This document shows positions 8,333-18,001 of a stretch of 64,000 nucleotides of DNA, piece by piece. Source of the DNA: Desmonostoc muscorum FACHB-395 (GTDB taxonomy: Bacteria; Cyanobacteriota; Cyanobacteriia; Cyanobacteriales; Nostocaceae); contig NZ_JACJSF010000005.1 in the NCBI RefSeq assembly GCF_014698035.1, forward strand, positions 124,001-188,000, in the 5' to 3' direction. The position numbers and the translations under genes were made by a program. Position 1 is the stretch's first letter, and each line of letters starts with the position of its first letter. Below the pieces are notes generated by a model. That model did not search any database and was not told where the DNA came from. It saw only the letters and a list, made by a program, of their open reading frames with translations.

Positions 8333-10507
8333 CTAGGAAACTGCTCGCACTTTTTTATAGCTATCAAAAGCCTCTGTTTCTATCCCCTGGATGTAATATT
8401 GGTTAGAATCAAAGGCTCCATGCGTGGCGATCATCATGGCATGAATCAATGCCTTTGCTTTTAAAAGTGTTTCTTGAAACTCCATTTCAGGATCAGAAAG
8501 CGCCACAATGCCGCCGCCAACGCCAATTGTGGTTTGCTCTGGAGTCAGCACAGCAGTACGAATAACAATATTCAAATCAGCCGAACCATTCAATCCCAAA
8601 AAGCCGATCGCTCCTGAGTAAACTCCCCGTGCTTCTTGCTCTAATCGATCGATAATCTCAAGGGTTCTGAGTTTGGGAGCGCCTGTCATCGAACCGCCGG
8701 GAAAGGCGTTGCGAATGCAGTCTGTAGCGCTCATCTCAGCACGTAAATGACCGCGAATAGTCGTCACCAGTTGATGTACCGTAGCATAGGTTTCCACATC
8801 CATCAATTTGGGAACATGGACAGTGCCGACTGCACAAACCCGTCCTAAATCATTGCGAAGCAAATCCACAATCATCAGATTTTCAGCGCGATCTTTTTCA
8901 CTGTTCCGCAATTTTTCACGCAGGATAAAATCTTCGTTGGGTGTTTTTCCTCGTGGTAGGGTTCCCTTGATGGGTTTTGTTTCCACCCAGCCTTGACAAT
9001 CAATGTGCAGAAATCGCTCTGGAGATGAGCAAGCGATCGCCACATCACCAAAGCGCAAAAATGCAGAGTATGGAGCAGGATTGATGCGGCGTAATGAACG
9101 ATAGAATGCCAGGGGATCGGGTGTTGTATCTGTGTGAATCTTGTTTGTTAAACAAACTTGATAAGTTTCTCCTTCGTGAATTTCTTGCAAACACATCTGA
9201 ATATTATCAAGATAAGTCTTTTCAGACCGACTTAAGCGGAAAATAACAGGTGTCTGAACTTCTGGTGGAACAATAGGCGATAGGGGAAGAAGATGGTCAA
9301 TCTGGTGTTTTATCCATTCAAACCAGGCTTCTGCTGAGGCTGTTTGTCCATGCTGAATTAGGCAAAGCAGATAAAGTGTTTGCTCCTGGTGATCGATTGC
9401 AATCATTCGATCGGCCAGCAGAAACATGGCATCAGGTAAGCTAGAGGCGTGATTTAATTTAGATCCGCACTCTGCTTTTAGTTCATAGCCAAAGTAACCC
9501 ACAAATCCGCAGTTGAAATCGAAGGGTAAATCATCAGATGGGCAATGTCGCCGTTCAATTTCATGCTGAAGATATTCGAAAATACCCTTTGTCTTACAGC
9601 TTATGGTATCGGACTGTGTAATGGTGAGTTCCTGCGATCGCGTCTGATAGCGAATTAGCAGACTGTTTTCGCCACCACTATCTCCCATAAAGGAAAAGCG
9701 AGAAAGACCAGATTCAAGCAGACTGCTGTCTAGCCAGAAGGTATTTGCTGATTTGCCAAACAAATGCACAAACATTTGCTCGGTATCGGGATACAGATTC
9801 AGCTTGTGCGTACAAAGTTGAAATTCCTGTTGCTGTTTTTGGGAAGAAGAACTTGCAGGTATGGGAGCAGTCCCGCTATCTCCTATCCAATAATAGTGTT
9901 TTCTCGGACTATTGCCGCGCTCTTGGGCAAATTTTAGGGTAATCTCTCTAAAATTCTCGAATAAGATTTGTCCATATTGAGTACAGATTGACTCTGGATG
10001 AAATTGCACACCCCATAACGGCAAGGATCGATGGCGCATTCCCATCACCAGATTATCCTCTGTCCACGCTACTTTTTCTAAACAGTCTGGTAGGTCATTT
10101 GCAACCAGCAAAGAATGGTAACGCACAACAGAGAAAGGAGAAGGAATTCCCGCAAACAAACCAGTACCATTGTGATAAACTTCACTGATCCGACCATGCT
10201 GAACTTCAGGTGCATAAATAACTTTTCCTCCATACTCATTACCAAGTCCTTGATGTCCAAGACAAACACCTAGAAGGGGCACTTGGGTATTTTGAATAGC
10301 TTGACTACAAATCCCAAAATCTTTTAGATTTTCAGGACGGCCTGGCCCTGGTGAAATCACAATGTTGTCAAATTCCCAATGTTGCAGCTCATCCCATGCA
10401 AATCGATCGTTGTAAATCACAGTGGGATACTCTGCATTTACTTCTGCAATTAATTGATAAAGATTAAAAGTATAAGAGTCATAATTATCAATAATTAGGG
10501 TTTTCAT
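8333..10507 (-). CDS. pabAB: Aminodeoxychorismate synthase, fused PabA-PabB
   Basis: A 724-residue bifunctional enzyme. Residues 1-190 are a class I glutamine amidotransferase with the nucleophile C82 in GVCLGHQGLG and H170/E172 in FHPES. Residues about 240-700 are a chorismate-binding domain. The segment TKPIKGTLPRG contains PIKGT (512-516); the lysine (K514) marks PabB, where it forms a covalent intermediate, whereas anthranilate synthase TrpE has PIAGT. The amidotransferase-first order also fits PabAB rather than TrpEG. The product, 4-amino-4-deoxychorismate, leads to p-aminobenzoate and folate. No pabC lyase is adjacent. It is often labelled anthranilate synthase, which I consider wrong here. 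Confidence 0.88.
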   Translation of the reverse strand: MKTLIIDNYDSYTFNLYQLIAEVNAEYPTVIYNDRFAWDELQHWEFDNIVISPGPGRPENLKDFGICSQAIQNTQVPLLGVCLGHQGLGNEYGGKVIYAPEVQHGRISEVYHNGTGLFAGIPSPFSVVRYHSLLVANDLPDCLEKVAWTEDNLVMGMRHRSLPLWGVQFHPESICTQYGQILFENFREITLKFAQERGNSPRKHYYWIGDSGTAPIPASSSSQKQQQEFQLCTHKLNLYPDTEQMFVHLFGKSANTFWLDSSLLESGLSRFSFMGDSGGENSLLIRYQTRSQELTITQSDTISCKTKGIFEYLQHEIERRHCPSDDLPFDFNCGFVGYFGYELKAECGSKLNHASSLPDAMFLLADRMIAIDHQEQTLYLLCLIQHGQTASAEAWFEWIKHQIDHLLPLSPIVPPEVQTPVIFRLSRSEKTYLDNIQMCLQEIHEGETYQVCLTNKIHTDTTPDPLAFYRSLRRINPAPYSAFLRFGDVAIACSSPERFLHIDCQGWVETKPIKGTLPRGKTPNEDFILREKLRNSEKDRAENLMIVDLLRNDLGRVCAVGTVHVPKLMDVETYATVHQLVTTIRGHLRAEMSATDCIRNAFPGGSMTGAPKLRTLEIIDRLEQEARGVYSGAIGFLGLNGSADLNIVIRTAVLTPEQTTIGVGGGIVALSDPEMEFQETLLKAKALIHAMMIATHGAFDSNQYYIQGIETEAFDSYKKVRAVS

Positions 10508-10996
10508 CTTGTAAGTCTCGATGTTGTTATGCTTGTTGGTCTATACAATGGCACAAAGACAAGTACAAGCAGCTTTATTCCAGTCTAAATCAACGGTTGA
10601 AAATCAGTTTATTTATCTAACTGAGCAACCTGATTTTCGCTAGATATTTCAATGCTGTTAGTCGATTTATTTAACGTTATCTAATACCCAAATACAGATT
10701 TTAATTTAAATGAAATAGAAATTTTATTTTCAGATTTTGCCGAAATAATACTTACGTTACTATAACTATGTCAACTAAACATTTTCTATATTTCTTATAC
10801 GATTAATTAATTAACTTTTTATTCATGGGCTAATCAATTTAATTGTTCTGCTATTTTATTTCATTACAGTTGTAGATAATTTTAGCATTGTAAAGTGATA
10901 CTCTCTCTAGCCTACGTAAGATTAAAACCCCTAGCCAATCGCTGAATTAGACAGCGATTAACTAGGGGTTTTGATCGTTGGGAAACTGGCAAAAGT
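10508..10996. other. AT-rich intergenic region
   Basis: This 489-base gap holds the promoter side of pabAB and, at its far end, the terminator of the cysA-like gene. I see no ORF, RNA gene or repeat in the middle part. Confidence 0.6.
10924..10972 (-). terminator. Strong two-part hairpin terminator
   Basis: AAAACCCCTAG pairs with CTAGGGGTTTT (11 of 11) and AATCGCTG with CAGCGATT (8 of 8), separated only by CC/AA bulges, with a 7-base loop. It lies 24 bases past the stop of the cysA-like gene and has T or A runs on both sides. Confidence 0.85.
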
Positions 10997-12013
10997 CTAG
11001 ATTGAATAAGACACCGGGAAGGATTTCGCATCCTTTGGCTTGACATATATACGCTGTTTCGGTTCTAACTCTAAGTCATTAAAGCGATCGCGCGTTAAAT
11101 GCGCCATCACCACTTGCCCGTCATCAAAAGTTAATTCCACTTGAATTTCCCAACCCAAATGTATCAATCGGCTCACTGTTGCAGGTGTAGTGGTACCGTT
11201 AGCAGCCTTTTCTAAAATCACATCTTGCGGGCGCAAAAATACTTGTGGATGTGGCGCATCAAACCCGCTACTTTGAAAAATCTTCGAGCTGCTGGGTAAT
11301 ACATTTACCGGGCCGATGAAGCTCATCACAAATGCGGTGGCAGGATTATCATAAATTTCCGATGGTGTTCCCACCTGTTCCACGCGCCCTTTATTCATGA
11401 CCACAACTTCATCGGAAACTTCCATTGCTTCCTCTTGGTCGTGGGTGACGAAAACCGTGGTAACATGAACCTCATCATGGAGGCGGCGTAACCATGCCCG
11501 TAAATCTTTGCGGACTTTAGCATCAAGTGCGCCAAAGGGTTCATCTAGAAGTAACACTTCAGGTTCTACCGCTAATGCCCTTGCTAAGGCTACACGTTGT
11601 CTTTGACCACCAGAAAGTTGTGATGGATAGCGATCGCCTAATCCACTCAATTGCACTAACTCTAGTAATTGTTCTACCTTTCCCTTAATCTTCTTTGGCT
11701 GTACCTTGCGAATTTCTAAGCCAAAAGCAATATTCTGCCTGACAGTCAAATGCTTAAATAGGGCATAGTGCTGAAATACAAAGCCAATATTGCGCTGCTG
11801 CACGCTTTGGTATGTAGCATCCTTACCGGTAAGCAGGATTTTGCCGCTATCTGGCATTTCTAAACCTGAAATTAACCGTAGTAGCGTAGATTTACCCGAC
11901 CCCGACGGACCAAGCAACGCAACTAGCGAACCACTCTTAATTTCCAGGCTAACCTCATCAACAGCCTTGAAACTCCCGAATTGTTTGGAGACATTCTCAA
12001 CTACTATGCCCAC
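10997..12013 (-). CDS. cysA: Sulfate/thiosulfate-type ABC transporter ATP-binding protein
   Basis: A 338-residue ABC ATPase of the CysA kind: Walker [10 protein letters not shown] at residues 36-44, Q loop FVFQHYALF, signature [14 protein letters not shown], Walker [14 protein letters not shown], the switch His in FVTHDQEEA, and a C-terminal TOBE-like regulatory domain from about 245. It would energise import of sulfate or thiosulfate with CysT, CysW and a binding protein, but none of these is adjacent, so the partner permease must be encoded elsewhere. The start is a GTG with AGAGG upstream. Related importers (molybdate, polyamine, iron) share this architecture, so substrate assignment rests on overall resemblance. 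Confidence 0.8.
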   Translation of the reverse strand: MGIVVENVSKQFGSFKAVDEVSLEIKSGSLVALLGPSGSGKSTLLRLISGLEMPDSGKILLTGKDATYQSVQQRNIGFVFQHYALFKHLTVRQNIAFGLEIRKVQPKKIKGKVEQLLELVQLSGLGDRYPSQLSGGQRQRVALARALAVEPEVLLLDEPFGALDAKVRKDLRAWLRRLHDEVHVTTVFVTHDQEEAMEVSDEVVVMNKGRVEQVGTPSEIYDNPATAFVMSFIGPVNVLPSSSKIFQSSGFDAPHPQVFLRPQDVILEKAANGTTTPATVSRLIHLGWEIQVELTFDDGQVVMAHLTRDRFNDLELEPKQRIYVKPKDAKSFPVSYSI

Positions 12014-12107
12014 TGCTGCTATACCTCTGCAACTAAATCTACAGATCCTTGGTAGGATTACTGTGTCTTACATATACCATACATAATTATTTATAGATGA
12101 ACAAGAT

Positions 12108-12632
12108 TTAGCTACCGCAGCTGCCACAGTCGAGAAAGCTACAATCAGCACCACTGCAATCTAGGAAACTACAATCAGGGGCACCACAATCAGGAGCGAT
12201 ATTAAGTATCTCGGCACAATTGCAGCCCAAATCGGCACAATCAAAACATTCAGTATTGTTGCTGTTAATAAATGAGGATGTTTGACCAACTTTACCAGAT
12301 GCTTGTTTTCGTTGCTGTGTTTCTGCTTCTTCCTCTGTAGATTCTTCGGAATTTTCGATTGACATAGACACATAGCGGAAAGCTACTGCGCGTTTACGCA
12401 AAATATGGTTAGCTTCTTTACAAGCTTGAAATCGTTCACGACTATTGACAAATGCTACTTTTAACCCTTCCTTAGCAATTACCCGCTTGAAGTACCCAGA
12501 GCAAGATTCGCCGCCATATAGTATTCTGTGGGCACAAGCAAAACCTTTGTGTGGGGAAATGTGCTTTTGATATCCGGTAATTGCGGCGGTACTAACTTGT
12601 CTGGCAAAAGAATCGAACAAGGAAATCTGCAT
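12108..12632 (-). CDS. yidD: YidD-like membrane insertion factor with Cys-rich tail
   Basis: A protein of 174 residues from the ATG at 12632; a TTG eight codons upstream is possible. The N-terminal half contains the YidD core YQKHISPHKGFACAHRI and GGESCSGYFKR; this family aids YidC-dependent membrane insertion. Usual YidD proteins are 70-100 residues. Here a further ~85 residues follow: a polar E/Q/K linker, then a tail in which Cys recurs every fifth residue (DCGAP, DCSFL, DCSGA, DCSFL, DCGSC). That spacing suggests a metal-binding or disulfide-rich module. The gene stands alone near chlP, without rnpA, rpmH or yidC beside it. Confidence 0.7.
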   Translation of the reverse strand: MQISLFDSFARQVSTAAITGYQKHISPHKGFACAHRILYGGESCSGYFKRVIAKEGLKVAFVNSRERFQACKEANHILRKRAVAFRYVSMSIENSEESTEEEAETQQRKQASGKVGQTSSFINSNNTECFDCADLGCNCAEILNIAPDCGAPDCSFLDCSGADCSFLDCGSCGS

Positions 12633-12668
12633 ATTTTGGGATTGGCGACTAGGCAATATTCTTCATTC

Positions 12669-12712
12669 TTCCCAATACCTAATTCCCAATTCCCAATGCC
12701 CTATTCCCAATC
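12669..12712. repeat. Tandem heptamers of CCCAATT type
   Basis: About five imperfect CCCAATT/CCCAATG units lie between the divergent yidD-like gene and chlP. They belong to the same repeat class as the other heptamer arrays in the window. Confidence 0.65.
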
Positions 12713-12836
12713 TCAATTCGTATCGAAACATTAAGGAATATTGCATTTAAGCAGAAACCTAGAGGAAAAGCGCCAAATCACTAGAAAGACCGTGGTAGTA
12801 TGCTCTCGGTAAATGTGAAGATTGGGAGAAAGACCT

Positions 12837-14057
12837 TTGACACTACGGGTTGCTGTTATTGGGTCAGGCCCTGCTGGTTCATCTGCCGCTGAAACACTGG
12901 CAGCCTCTGGGATTGAAACCTACCTATTTGAGCGGAAGCTAGACAATGCAAAGCCTTGTGGGGGCGCAATTCCCCTATGTATGGTGAGTGAATTTGACTT
13001 GCCACCAGAGATTATCGATCGCCGGGTACGGAAGATGAAAATGATTTCACCTTCTAATCGCGAGGTTGATATCAATCTGGTAAATGAAGATGAATATATA
13101 GGAATGTGCCGCCGGGAAGTGCTGGATGGCTTTTTGCGCGATCGCGCGGCAAAATTAGGCGCAAATTTAATTAATGCCACTGTTCATAAACTTGATATAC
13201 CAGGAAACAATACTGATCCCTATACCATCCATTACGTTGACCATACAGAAGGTATCTCACAGGGGATTGCCAAAACCCTGAAGGTGGATCTAATCATTGG
13301 GGCGGATGGGGCTAATTCTCGCGTTGCCAAAGAAATGGACGCTGGGGATTACAATTATGCGATCGCTTTCCAAGAGCGAATTCGCTTACCCGAAGACAAA
13401 ATGGCCTACTATAACGACCTCGCCGAAATGTATGTCGGTGATGACGTTTCGACCGATTTCTACGCTTGGGTTTTCCCCAAATATGACCACGTAGCTGTCG
13501 GTACTGGCACAATGCACATCAACAAAGCCAGCATCAAACAGTTACAAGCTGGTATCCGCGCCCGTGCTTCTGAAAAATTGGCAGGCGGTAAAATCATCAA
13601 AGTCGAAGCCCACCCCATTCCTGAACATCCCCGTCCCCGTCGTGTCGTTGGTCGCATCGCTTTGGTGGGAGATGCTGCTGGTTATGTTACCAAGTCTTCT
13701 GGTGAAGGTATTTATTTTGCCGCTAAATCTGGGCGGATGTGTGCCGAAACCATTGTAGAAACCTCTAACAGTGGTAGCCGTATTCCTACAGAAGGCGACC
13801 TCAAGATTTACCTGAAACGTTGGGATAAAAGATACGGACTCACCTACAAGGTGTTGGACATTCTGCAAAGTGTGTTCTATCGTTCCGATGCTACCCGCGA
13901 AGCGTTTGTGGAAATGTGTGATGACCTCGATGTACAACGGCTAACATTCGATAGCTATCTGTATAAAACGGTTGTTCCAGCTAATCCCATCACCCAATTG
14001 AAGATTACTGCCAAAACTATTGGTAGTCTAATTCGGGGTAATGCCCTTGCACCTTAA
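12837..14057 (+). CDS. chlP: Geranylgeranyl reductase
   Basis: A 406-residue FAD/NADPH enzyme that reduces the geranylgeranyl group to phytyl for chlorophyll and tocopherol synthesis, at the membrane. The N-terminus carries the Rossmann fingerprint VAVIGSGPAGSSAAE, followed by the family signature KPCGGAIPLCMV; the second FAD motif RIALVGDAAGYVTKSSGEG is near residue 280. I start at the TTG at 12837 (fMTLRVAVIG), because GGGAG lies ten bases upstream and this start matches the family N-terminus; a TTG at 12822 would add five residues without its own ribosome site. Monocistronic. Confidence 0.93.
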   Translation: MTLRVAVIGSGPAGSSAAETLAASGIETYLFERKLDNAKPCGGAIPLCMVSEFDLPPEIIDRRVRKMKMISPSNREVDINLVNEDEYIGMCRREVLDGFLRDRAAKLGANLINATVHKLDIPGNNTDPYTIHYVDHTEGISQGIAKTLKVDLIIGADGANSRVAKEMDAGDYNYAIAFQERIRLPEDKMAYYNDLAEMYVGDDVSTDFYAWVFPKYDHVAVGTGTMHINKASIKQLQAGIRARASEKLAGGKIIKVEAHPIPEHPRPRRVVGRIALVGDAAGYVTKSSGEGIYFAAKSGRMCAETIVETSNSGSRIPTEGDLKIYLKRWDKRYGLTYKVLDILQSVFYRSDATREAFVEMCDDLDVQRLTFDSYLYKTVVPANPITQLKITAKTIGSLIRGNALAP

Positions 14058-14102
14058 TTGAGGGCAAAGGACTGGGAATTCCAACAAATAAATTACTCAA
14101 TT

Positions 14103-14162
14103 TTGTGGGGTGGATATCTTGGACGCTGATTCATTTGGGCGGGCAAGATGCCCACCCCACAA
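14103..14162. repeat. Small inverted-repeat element A, 3' of chlP
   Basis: Arms 14103-14121 (TTGTGGGGTGG...) and 14144-14162 (...CCACCCCACAA) pair at 17 of 19 positions across a 22-base loop. This is a dispersed hairpin element, possibly also acting as a terminator. Confidence 0.65.
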
Positions 14163-14211
14163 TTAGGTCTTTCAATGTGACTCATAAAATCTCTTATTTT
14201 TTCTCAGCGAT

Positions 14212-14259
14212 CTCTGTGCCTCTGCGGTTTAAAAGTTTTTTAACCACAGAGGCGCAGAG
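14212..14259. repeat. Small inverted-repeat element B (CAGAGGCGCAGAG motif)
   Basis: Arms 14212-14233 and 14238-14259 pair at 19 of 22 positions. The right arm carries ACCACAGAGGCGCAGAG, a motif that recurs as ACCACAGAGGGCGCAGAG inside the element at 30148-30285, which shows it is a dispersed family. Confidence 0.65.
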
Positions 14260-14300
14260 GACGCAGAGTAAAGAGCTTAAAATCATCAAATACACTTCAT

Positions 14301-15812
14301 TTATTTGCCGTATTTCAGGTAAAAATAATTCTGAAAAATCCCATTGGGGTCATACTTGCGCTTGAGGGCGAAAAATTTAGCAGATTGTGGATAAGCTTGA
14401 CGAAATTGTTCAGGTGTAGCATGGAGACGATAGGGTAGATAATACCTGCCACCAACTGCTAGGGCTGCCTCAATCAATTTCTGGGTCATTACCTCCATCT
14501 TTGCCTCCCCCTCTTGGCTACGTTGCTGATGAAACAGCATCACCAATCCAAAAACTTCCCCATCGGCATATCTAAGAAAACTGTCGTTATCTTGGTGAAC
14601 ATTTCGCACCGTGACATTGAGCAAATCCCCTTTGGACTGAGGAATAATCACGCGGCACTTCTCTAAAAAAGCTTCCAAAGATTGAGGGGGAATAAAGTAC
14701 TCATGCAGGATGTCAGTCTCTGCCTGATGACGATTTTCAAATAAGGTGGAGGGACGGTTTAGAATCTGGTTTCTCAAAACCCGGCTTCCGGCTTCTCCCC
14801 CAACGATTTTTTCTAGTTGCCAGCGCAAGTTTTTGCCATAGTCACTGCCAATGCTGCCCCGGAAAACCGTCCGAGGTAATCCAGAATCTGACTGTTTTTC
14901 TAAAGAGACAATAGCCTGATTTCCTTGGGGAATTTGGCGGTAAGTGGTGAGAATAGCTTCTTGTAAAAAGCTTTCCGGGGCAACAGAAAGTCTACCGTAT
15001 GCCATACCAATATTGGCTGCACCATCTACCCGTTGCCGATAGGTATCAATATAATTCTCGCTCTTAATCACGAACCGTTCTGCTATATACGTCTCATTGG
15101 GTACTACTCTCAAATCCACGTCAAGAATGATCCCGAATAGCCCGTAACCGCCTAAAACGAGAGAAAATAACTCTGGGTTTTCCTGTCTGGAACACTGTAC
15201 AACCTTGCCACTTGCCAGCATTAACCGGAAACTTTCGACCGTGCTAGCAAAGGGAGGACTATTATGTTGCCAACCATGAGCATTAGCACTCATCGTACCG
15301 CCAACAGAAAAATCATTGTTGGACTGCATAACAGCGACAGAATAGCCACGTTCATTTAGGTAGGGAATAATATCAGACCATTTAGCTCCTGATTGTACCG
15401 TCAGAATTTTAGTCGCCGGATTGAATTGCATCCGGTTGAAGTTAAGCATCGCTAGGGAGATGCCTTTAGCATAGAGAGTGTGACCACCCATAGTATGGCG
15501 GGAACCAGCGATCGCTACCTTCTTACCTTGACGTAAAGCATCTCTAAGTACAGACTGTAGTAGCACCTCAGCAACTCCAGGCTGACTTTTAACCTGCTTA
15601 ATTGTCACCTGTGTCTGATTCAGGTGACTGGCATCATCAACCGTGCCAGGAGGCAGGGGTTGACGATCATCGCGATCGCTCCAAGCTGTTAAAGTCAGGT
15701 GAGCAACCGGTCTGGCGATGACTGTTAAGGCAATAGTGGTAGTTGCCACTAGGACAAACAGGATAATCTTCAGCCTATTTTTTAACAATTTACTCCGGTA
15801 GAAACGCTGCAT
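14301..15812 (-). CDS. FAD-binding oxidoreductase, aldonolactone-oxidase-like, membrane-anchored
   Basis: A 503-residue protein from the ATG at 15812; longer frames would run into the divergent gene at 15843. Residues 9-35 form a single N-terminal hydrophobic helix (signal anchor). Then comes a VAO-type FAD domain: VAIAGSRHTMGGH binds FAD, and DFSVGGTMSANAHG and GGYGLFGIILDVDL are the expected second and third motifs. The C-terminus ends KRKYDPNGIFQNYFYLK, as in D-arabinono- and gulono-lactone oxidases. The reaction is probably oxidation of a sugar lactone or alcohol outside the cytoplasmic membrane; substrate unknown. Confidence 0.75.
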   Translation of the reverse strand: MQRFYRSKLLKNRLKIILFVLVATTTIALTVIARPVAHLTLTAWSDRDDRQPLPPGTVDDASHLNQTQVTIKQVKSQPGVAEVLLQSVLRDALRQGKKVAIAGSRHTMGGHTLYAKGISLAMLNFNRMQFNPATKILTVQSGAKWSDIIPYLNERGYSVAVMQSNNDFSVGGTMSANAHGWQHNSPPFASTVESFRLMLASGKVVQCSRQENPELFSLVLGGYGLFGIILDVDLRVVPNETYIAERFVIKSENYIDTYRQRVDGAANIGMAYGRLSVAPESFLQEAILTTYRQIPQGNQAIVSLEKQSDSGLPRTVFRGSIGSDYGKNLRWQLEKIVGGEAGSRVLRNQILNRPSTLFENRHQAETDILHEYFIPPQSLEAFLEKCRVIIPQSKGDLLNVTVRNVHQDNDSFLRYADGEVFGLVMLFHQQRSQEGEAKMEVMTQKLIEAALAVGGRYYLPYRLHATPEQFRQAYPQSAKFFALKRKYDPNGIFQNYFYLKYGK

Positions 15813-15842
15813 AACTTGGATTGAGAGGGCAAAATAGAAAAC

Positions 15843-17177
15843 ATGACGATTGAATCCGATTCCTCTAATCCACCAACCCCAGAACCAATACCTGAAAACG
15901 ACTTGCAACCGGATGACTTTGATGGTAGTTCAACTGAGAAAAACCTAACCTCAGAAGTACTGGCGGCGATTGGGTCTTTACAATCTCCGCAACATACAAT
16001 TGCTTTACAACAAGCCCGTTCTGACTTCAAGCAACCCATTACTAGCCAATTCACAGTTAAGCCAAGGGCATTGCTAATTACTCTAATAGCGATCGCCATC
16101 ACATTCATCGGCATTATCCTCAATAACTGGATCGTTGGCATTATCGGAACGCTGATAACTTTGCTGTTATCCTTAGCCATATTATTGCCTTGGTTCCAAG
16201 AAGTTTTAGATGAGTGGTTTTCACCCCAAGAACGCACCCTGTTTGTGGCCTTTTTGGGATTACTAGTAGCCATCATCGGTTTGATCAGGTTCACAGGTGT
16301 GGGCGATCGCTTACTTGCTTTAGGACGCAAAATTAACTGGGACATTGCTGGAACCCTAGCAGATTGGTTTGGTGCTTTGGGGCAAATTCTGATCGCCATT
16401 ATTGCTGTTTATGTAGCGTGGCGGCAATATGTTATTTCCAAAGACTTGACAATTCAGCAAAACCTGCTCACAGTTCAGCAAAATATTATCACCCAGCAAC
16501 AGACAATTGATTCTTATTTCCAAGGCATTTCAGACTTGGTGTTAGATGAAGAAGGATTATTAGAAGATTGGCCCCAAGAAAGAGCGATCGCTGAAGGACG
16601 CACTGCGGCAATTTTAAGTAGCGTTGATGGTAGTGGTAAAGCAAAAATTCTCCGCTTTCTCTCACGTTCCAAGTTGTTGTCACCCCTAAAACGCGATCGC
16701 CTATTAGGTCGAGCCATTCTCGATGGGACTGGCGGATACGCAGAAGACCGTCTGGAAGGTTTGCGTGTCATCGATTTAGGTGTAATGCTAGCCGCAGCCG
16801 ACCTTTCCGGTACTGATTTACGTTGGACTGACCTCAGCGAAGCTAATCTTGTCCGTGCTAATTTGACCGGTTGTGACTTAGTAAAAGCCAACCTCTCCCG
16901 CACAATTTTATATAATGCTAATCTCACTGGTGCCGACATCAACGGCATTCGCCTATTTTACGGTTTAGTAGATAAAGCATCACCCCGTAGTCGGACTGAA
17001 CCGCCAGATTATGAAACCGGTGAACAAACTGGCGCTGTAGTGGAAAATGCCGATTTCAGTAATGTGCAACGGATGTCTGAGTCTGCACGTTGCTACTGTT
17101 GTACTTGGGGTGGCGAAAAAACTAGAGCTACTATTCCAGGTGGTTGTGAAGGTATTCCTAATAAATTGGGAAGATAG
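15843..17177 (+). CDS. Membrane protein with pentapeptide repeats
   Basis: A 444-residue protein. The first 75 residues are polar and Pro/Glu-rich. Three to four hydrophobic segments follow: residues 79-120 (two helices), about 137-157, and about 180-200. A short coiled region then leads to a pentapeptide-repeat stretch (ADLSG TDLRW TDLSE ANLVR ANLTG and on) at roughly 320-365, which should form a right-handed beta helix. The last 30 residues hold a CYCC cluster and GGCEG. Such proteins are common in cyanobacteria and mostly uncharacterised. The gene is divergent from the oxidoreductase with only 30 bases between starts. Confidence 0.75.
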   Translation: MTIESDSSNPPTPEPIPENDLQPDDFDGSSTEKNLTSEVLAAIGSLQSPQHTIALQQARSDFKQPITSQFTVKPRALLITLIAIAITFIGIILNNWIVGIIGTLITLLLSLAILLPWFQEVLDEWFSPQERTLFVAFLGLLVAIIGLIRFTGVGDRLLALGRKINWDIAGTLADWFGALGQILIAIIAVYVAWRQYVISKDLTIQQNLLTVQQNIITQQQTIDSYFQGISDLVLDEEGLLEDWPQERAIAEGRTAAILSSVDGSGKAKILRFLSRSKLLSPLKRDRLLGRAILDGTGGYAEDRLEGLRVIDLGVMLAAADLSGTDLRWTDLSEANLVRANLTGCDLVKANLSRTILYNANLTGADINGIRLFYGLVDKASPRSRTEPPDYETGEQTGAVVENADFSNVQRMSESARCYCCTWGGEKTRATIPGGCEGIPNKLGR

Positions 17178-17185
17178 TTATAAAA

Positions 17186-17355
17186 AGGAGTCAGAATTCA
17201 GAATTCAGAATTCAGAATACTCTAACTATAAGCCGATGATTCGGCTTGATTTTAAACCAATATTCAGACGTTCGTGGGCTCGCTCTAAGCGCAGCCATGC
17301 CGCACACTGCGCTATCCGCTTTTTCGGTCAGGATTCATGCTGAATTCTGACTCCT
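17186..17355. mobile_element. 170-bp element with 16-bp perfect inverted ends
   Basis: AGGAGTCAGAATTCAG (17186-17201) is the exact reverse complement of CTGAATTCTGACTCCT (17340-17355). Tandem CAGAATT heptamers occupy the left end and CTGACTC/CTGAATT units continue past the right end. The inside holds no gene and contains fragments of the TAGCGTCTCGC-like Nostoc repeats. It resembles a non-autonomous miniature element, sitting between the stops of two convergent genes. Confidence 0.5.
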
Positions 17356-17382
17356 GACTCCTGAATTCTGTTTTATAAAAAA

Positions 17383-18001
17383 TTAGTTAGCCGCATTAAA
17401 AATCTGTTGTGCAGTTAAATTTAATTGGGGAAAAGTAGGTGATAAAATCGCTGTGTTACCTTGAAAAGGTGTCATTTGATATTCACCATCAACTAATTCG
17501 CATACAAAAATAGTGGGTGGGTTGTTTGGGATTGCCGATGAACTTTCTTGCGCCCAATGCAGCATAATCAGCAATCCAATATTCGGGAATTCCCATTTCT
17601 TCATAATCCCCAAGCTTATTGTAATAATCATCTCGCCAGTTGCTTGAAACAACTTCTATAACTATTGGAACTGATGCTGCTTGGCTTACTGTTGACTGTT
17701 TTTGAAAAAGCGGTTCATTGTCGAGATTATCAAGATTTAGCAGCAATACATCAGGCGAATAAGCGGATTCAGCAGAAGGAGTTTGGATAAATGAAGTTTT
17801 GGGTATAGTGTAGGGAAGATTCAGGCGATCAAACTCGACAGTTAGCTTATGGGCTATAAATCCCACAACTTTTTCATGCGCTCCGGTTGGGGGTGGCATT
17901 TCAATAATTACTCCTCTGTGCAATTCATAGCGTTTACCATCATTGGGATACCATTCGATAAATTCATTGAAGGTGAGTAATTTGGGCAACGCTTGAGTCA
18001 T
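17383..18001 (-). pseudogene. Uma2-family (DUF820) endonuclease, frameshifted
   Basis: The first 155 residues (MTQALPKLLTFNEFIEW...) are a Uma2/DUF820 PD-(D/E)xK-fold protein. They run in frame to KQPTH and then stop early after SCMRIS-like residues (frame ends at 17489). The true C-terminus (IFVCELVDGEYQ to QQIFNAAN, ending 17383) continues in another frame. The cause is visible: a tandem duplication of four bases, TGGGTGGG at 17514-17521; removing one copy restores KQPTIFVCELVDG, which aligns with KEPTITIYQLLDG of the paralogue at 18147-18767. Uma2 proteins are abundant in cyanobacteria and of unknown function. Confidence 0.85.

Noticed and set aside
8333-10507. Anthranilate synthase TrpEG
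   Set aside because: PIKGT instead of PIAGT and the reversed domain order favour PabAB.
14105-14365. 86-codon plus-strand open frame after chlP
   Set aside because: It is made of the two inverted-repeat elements and the antisense end of the oxidoreductase gene.
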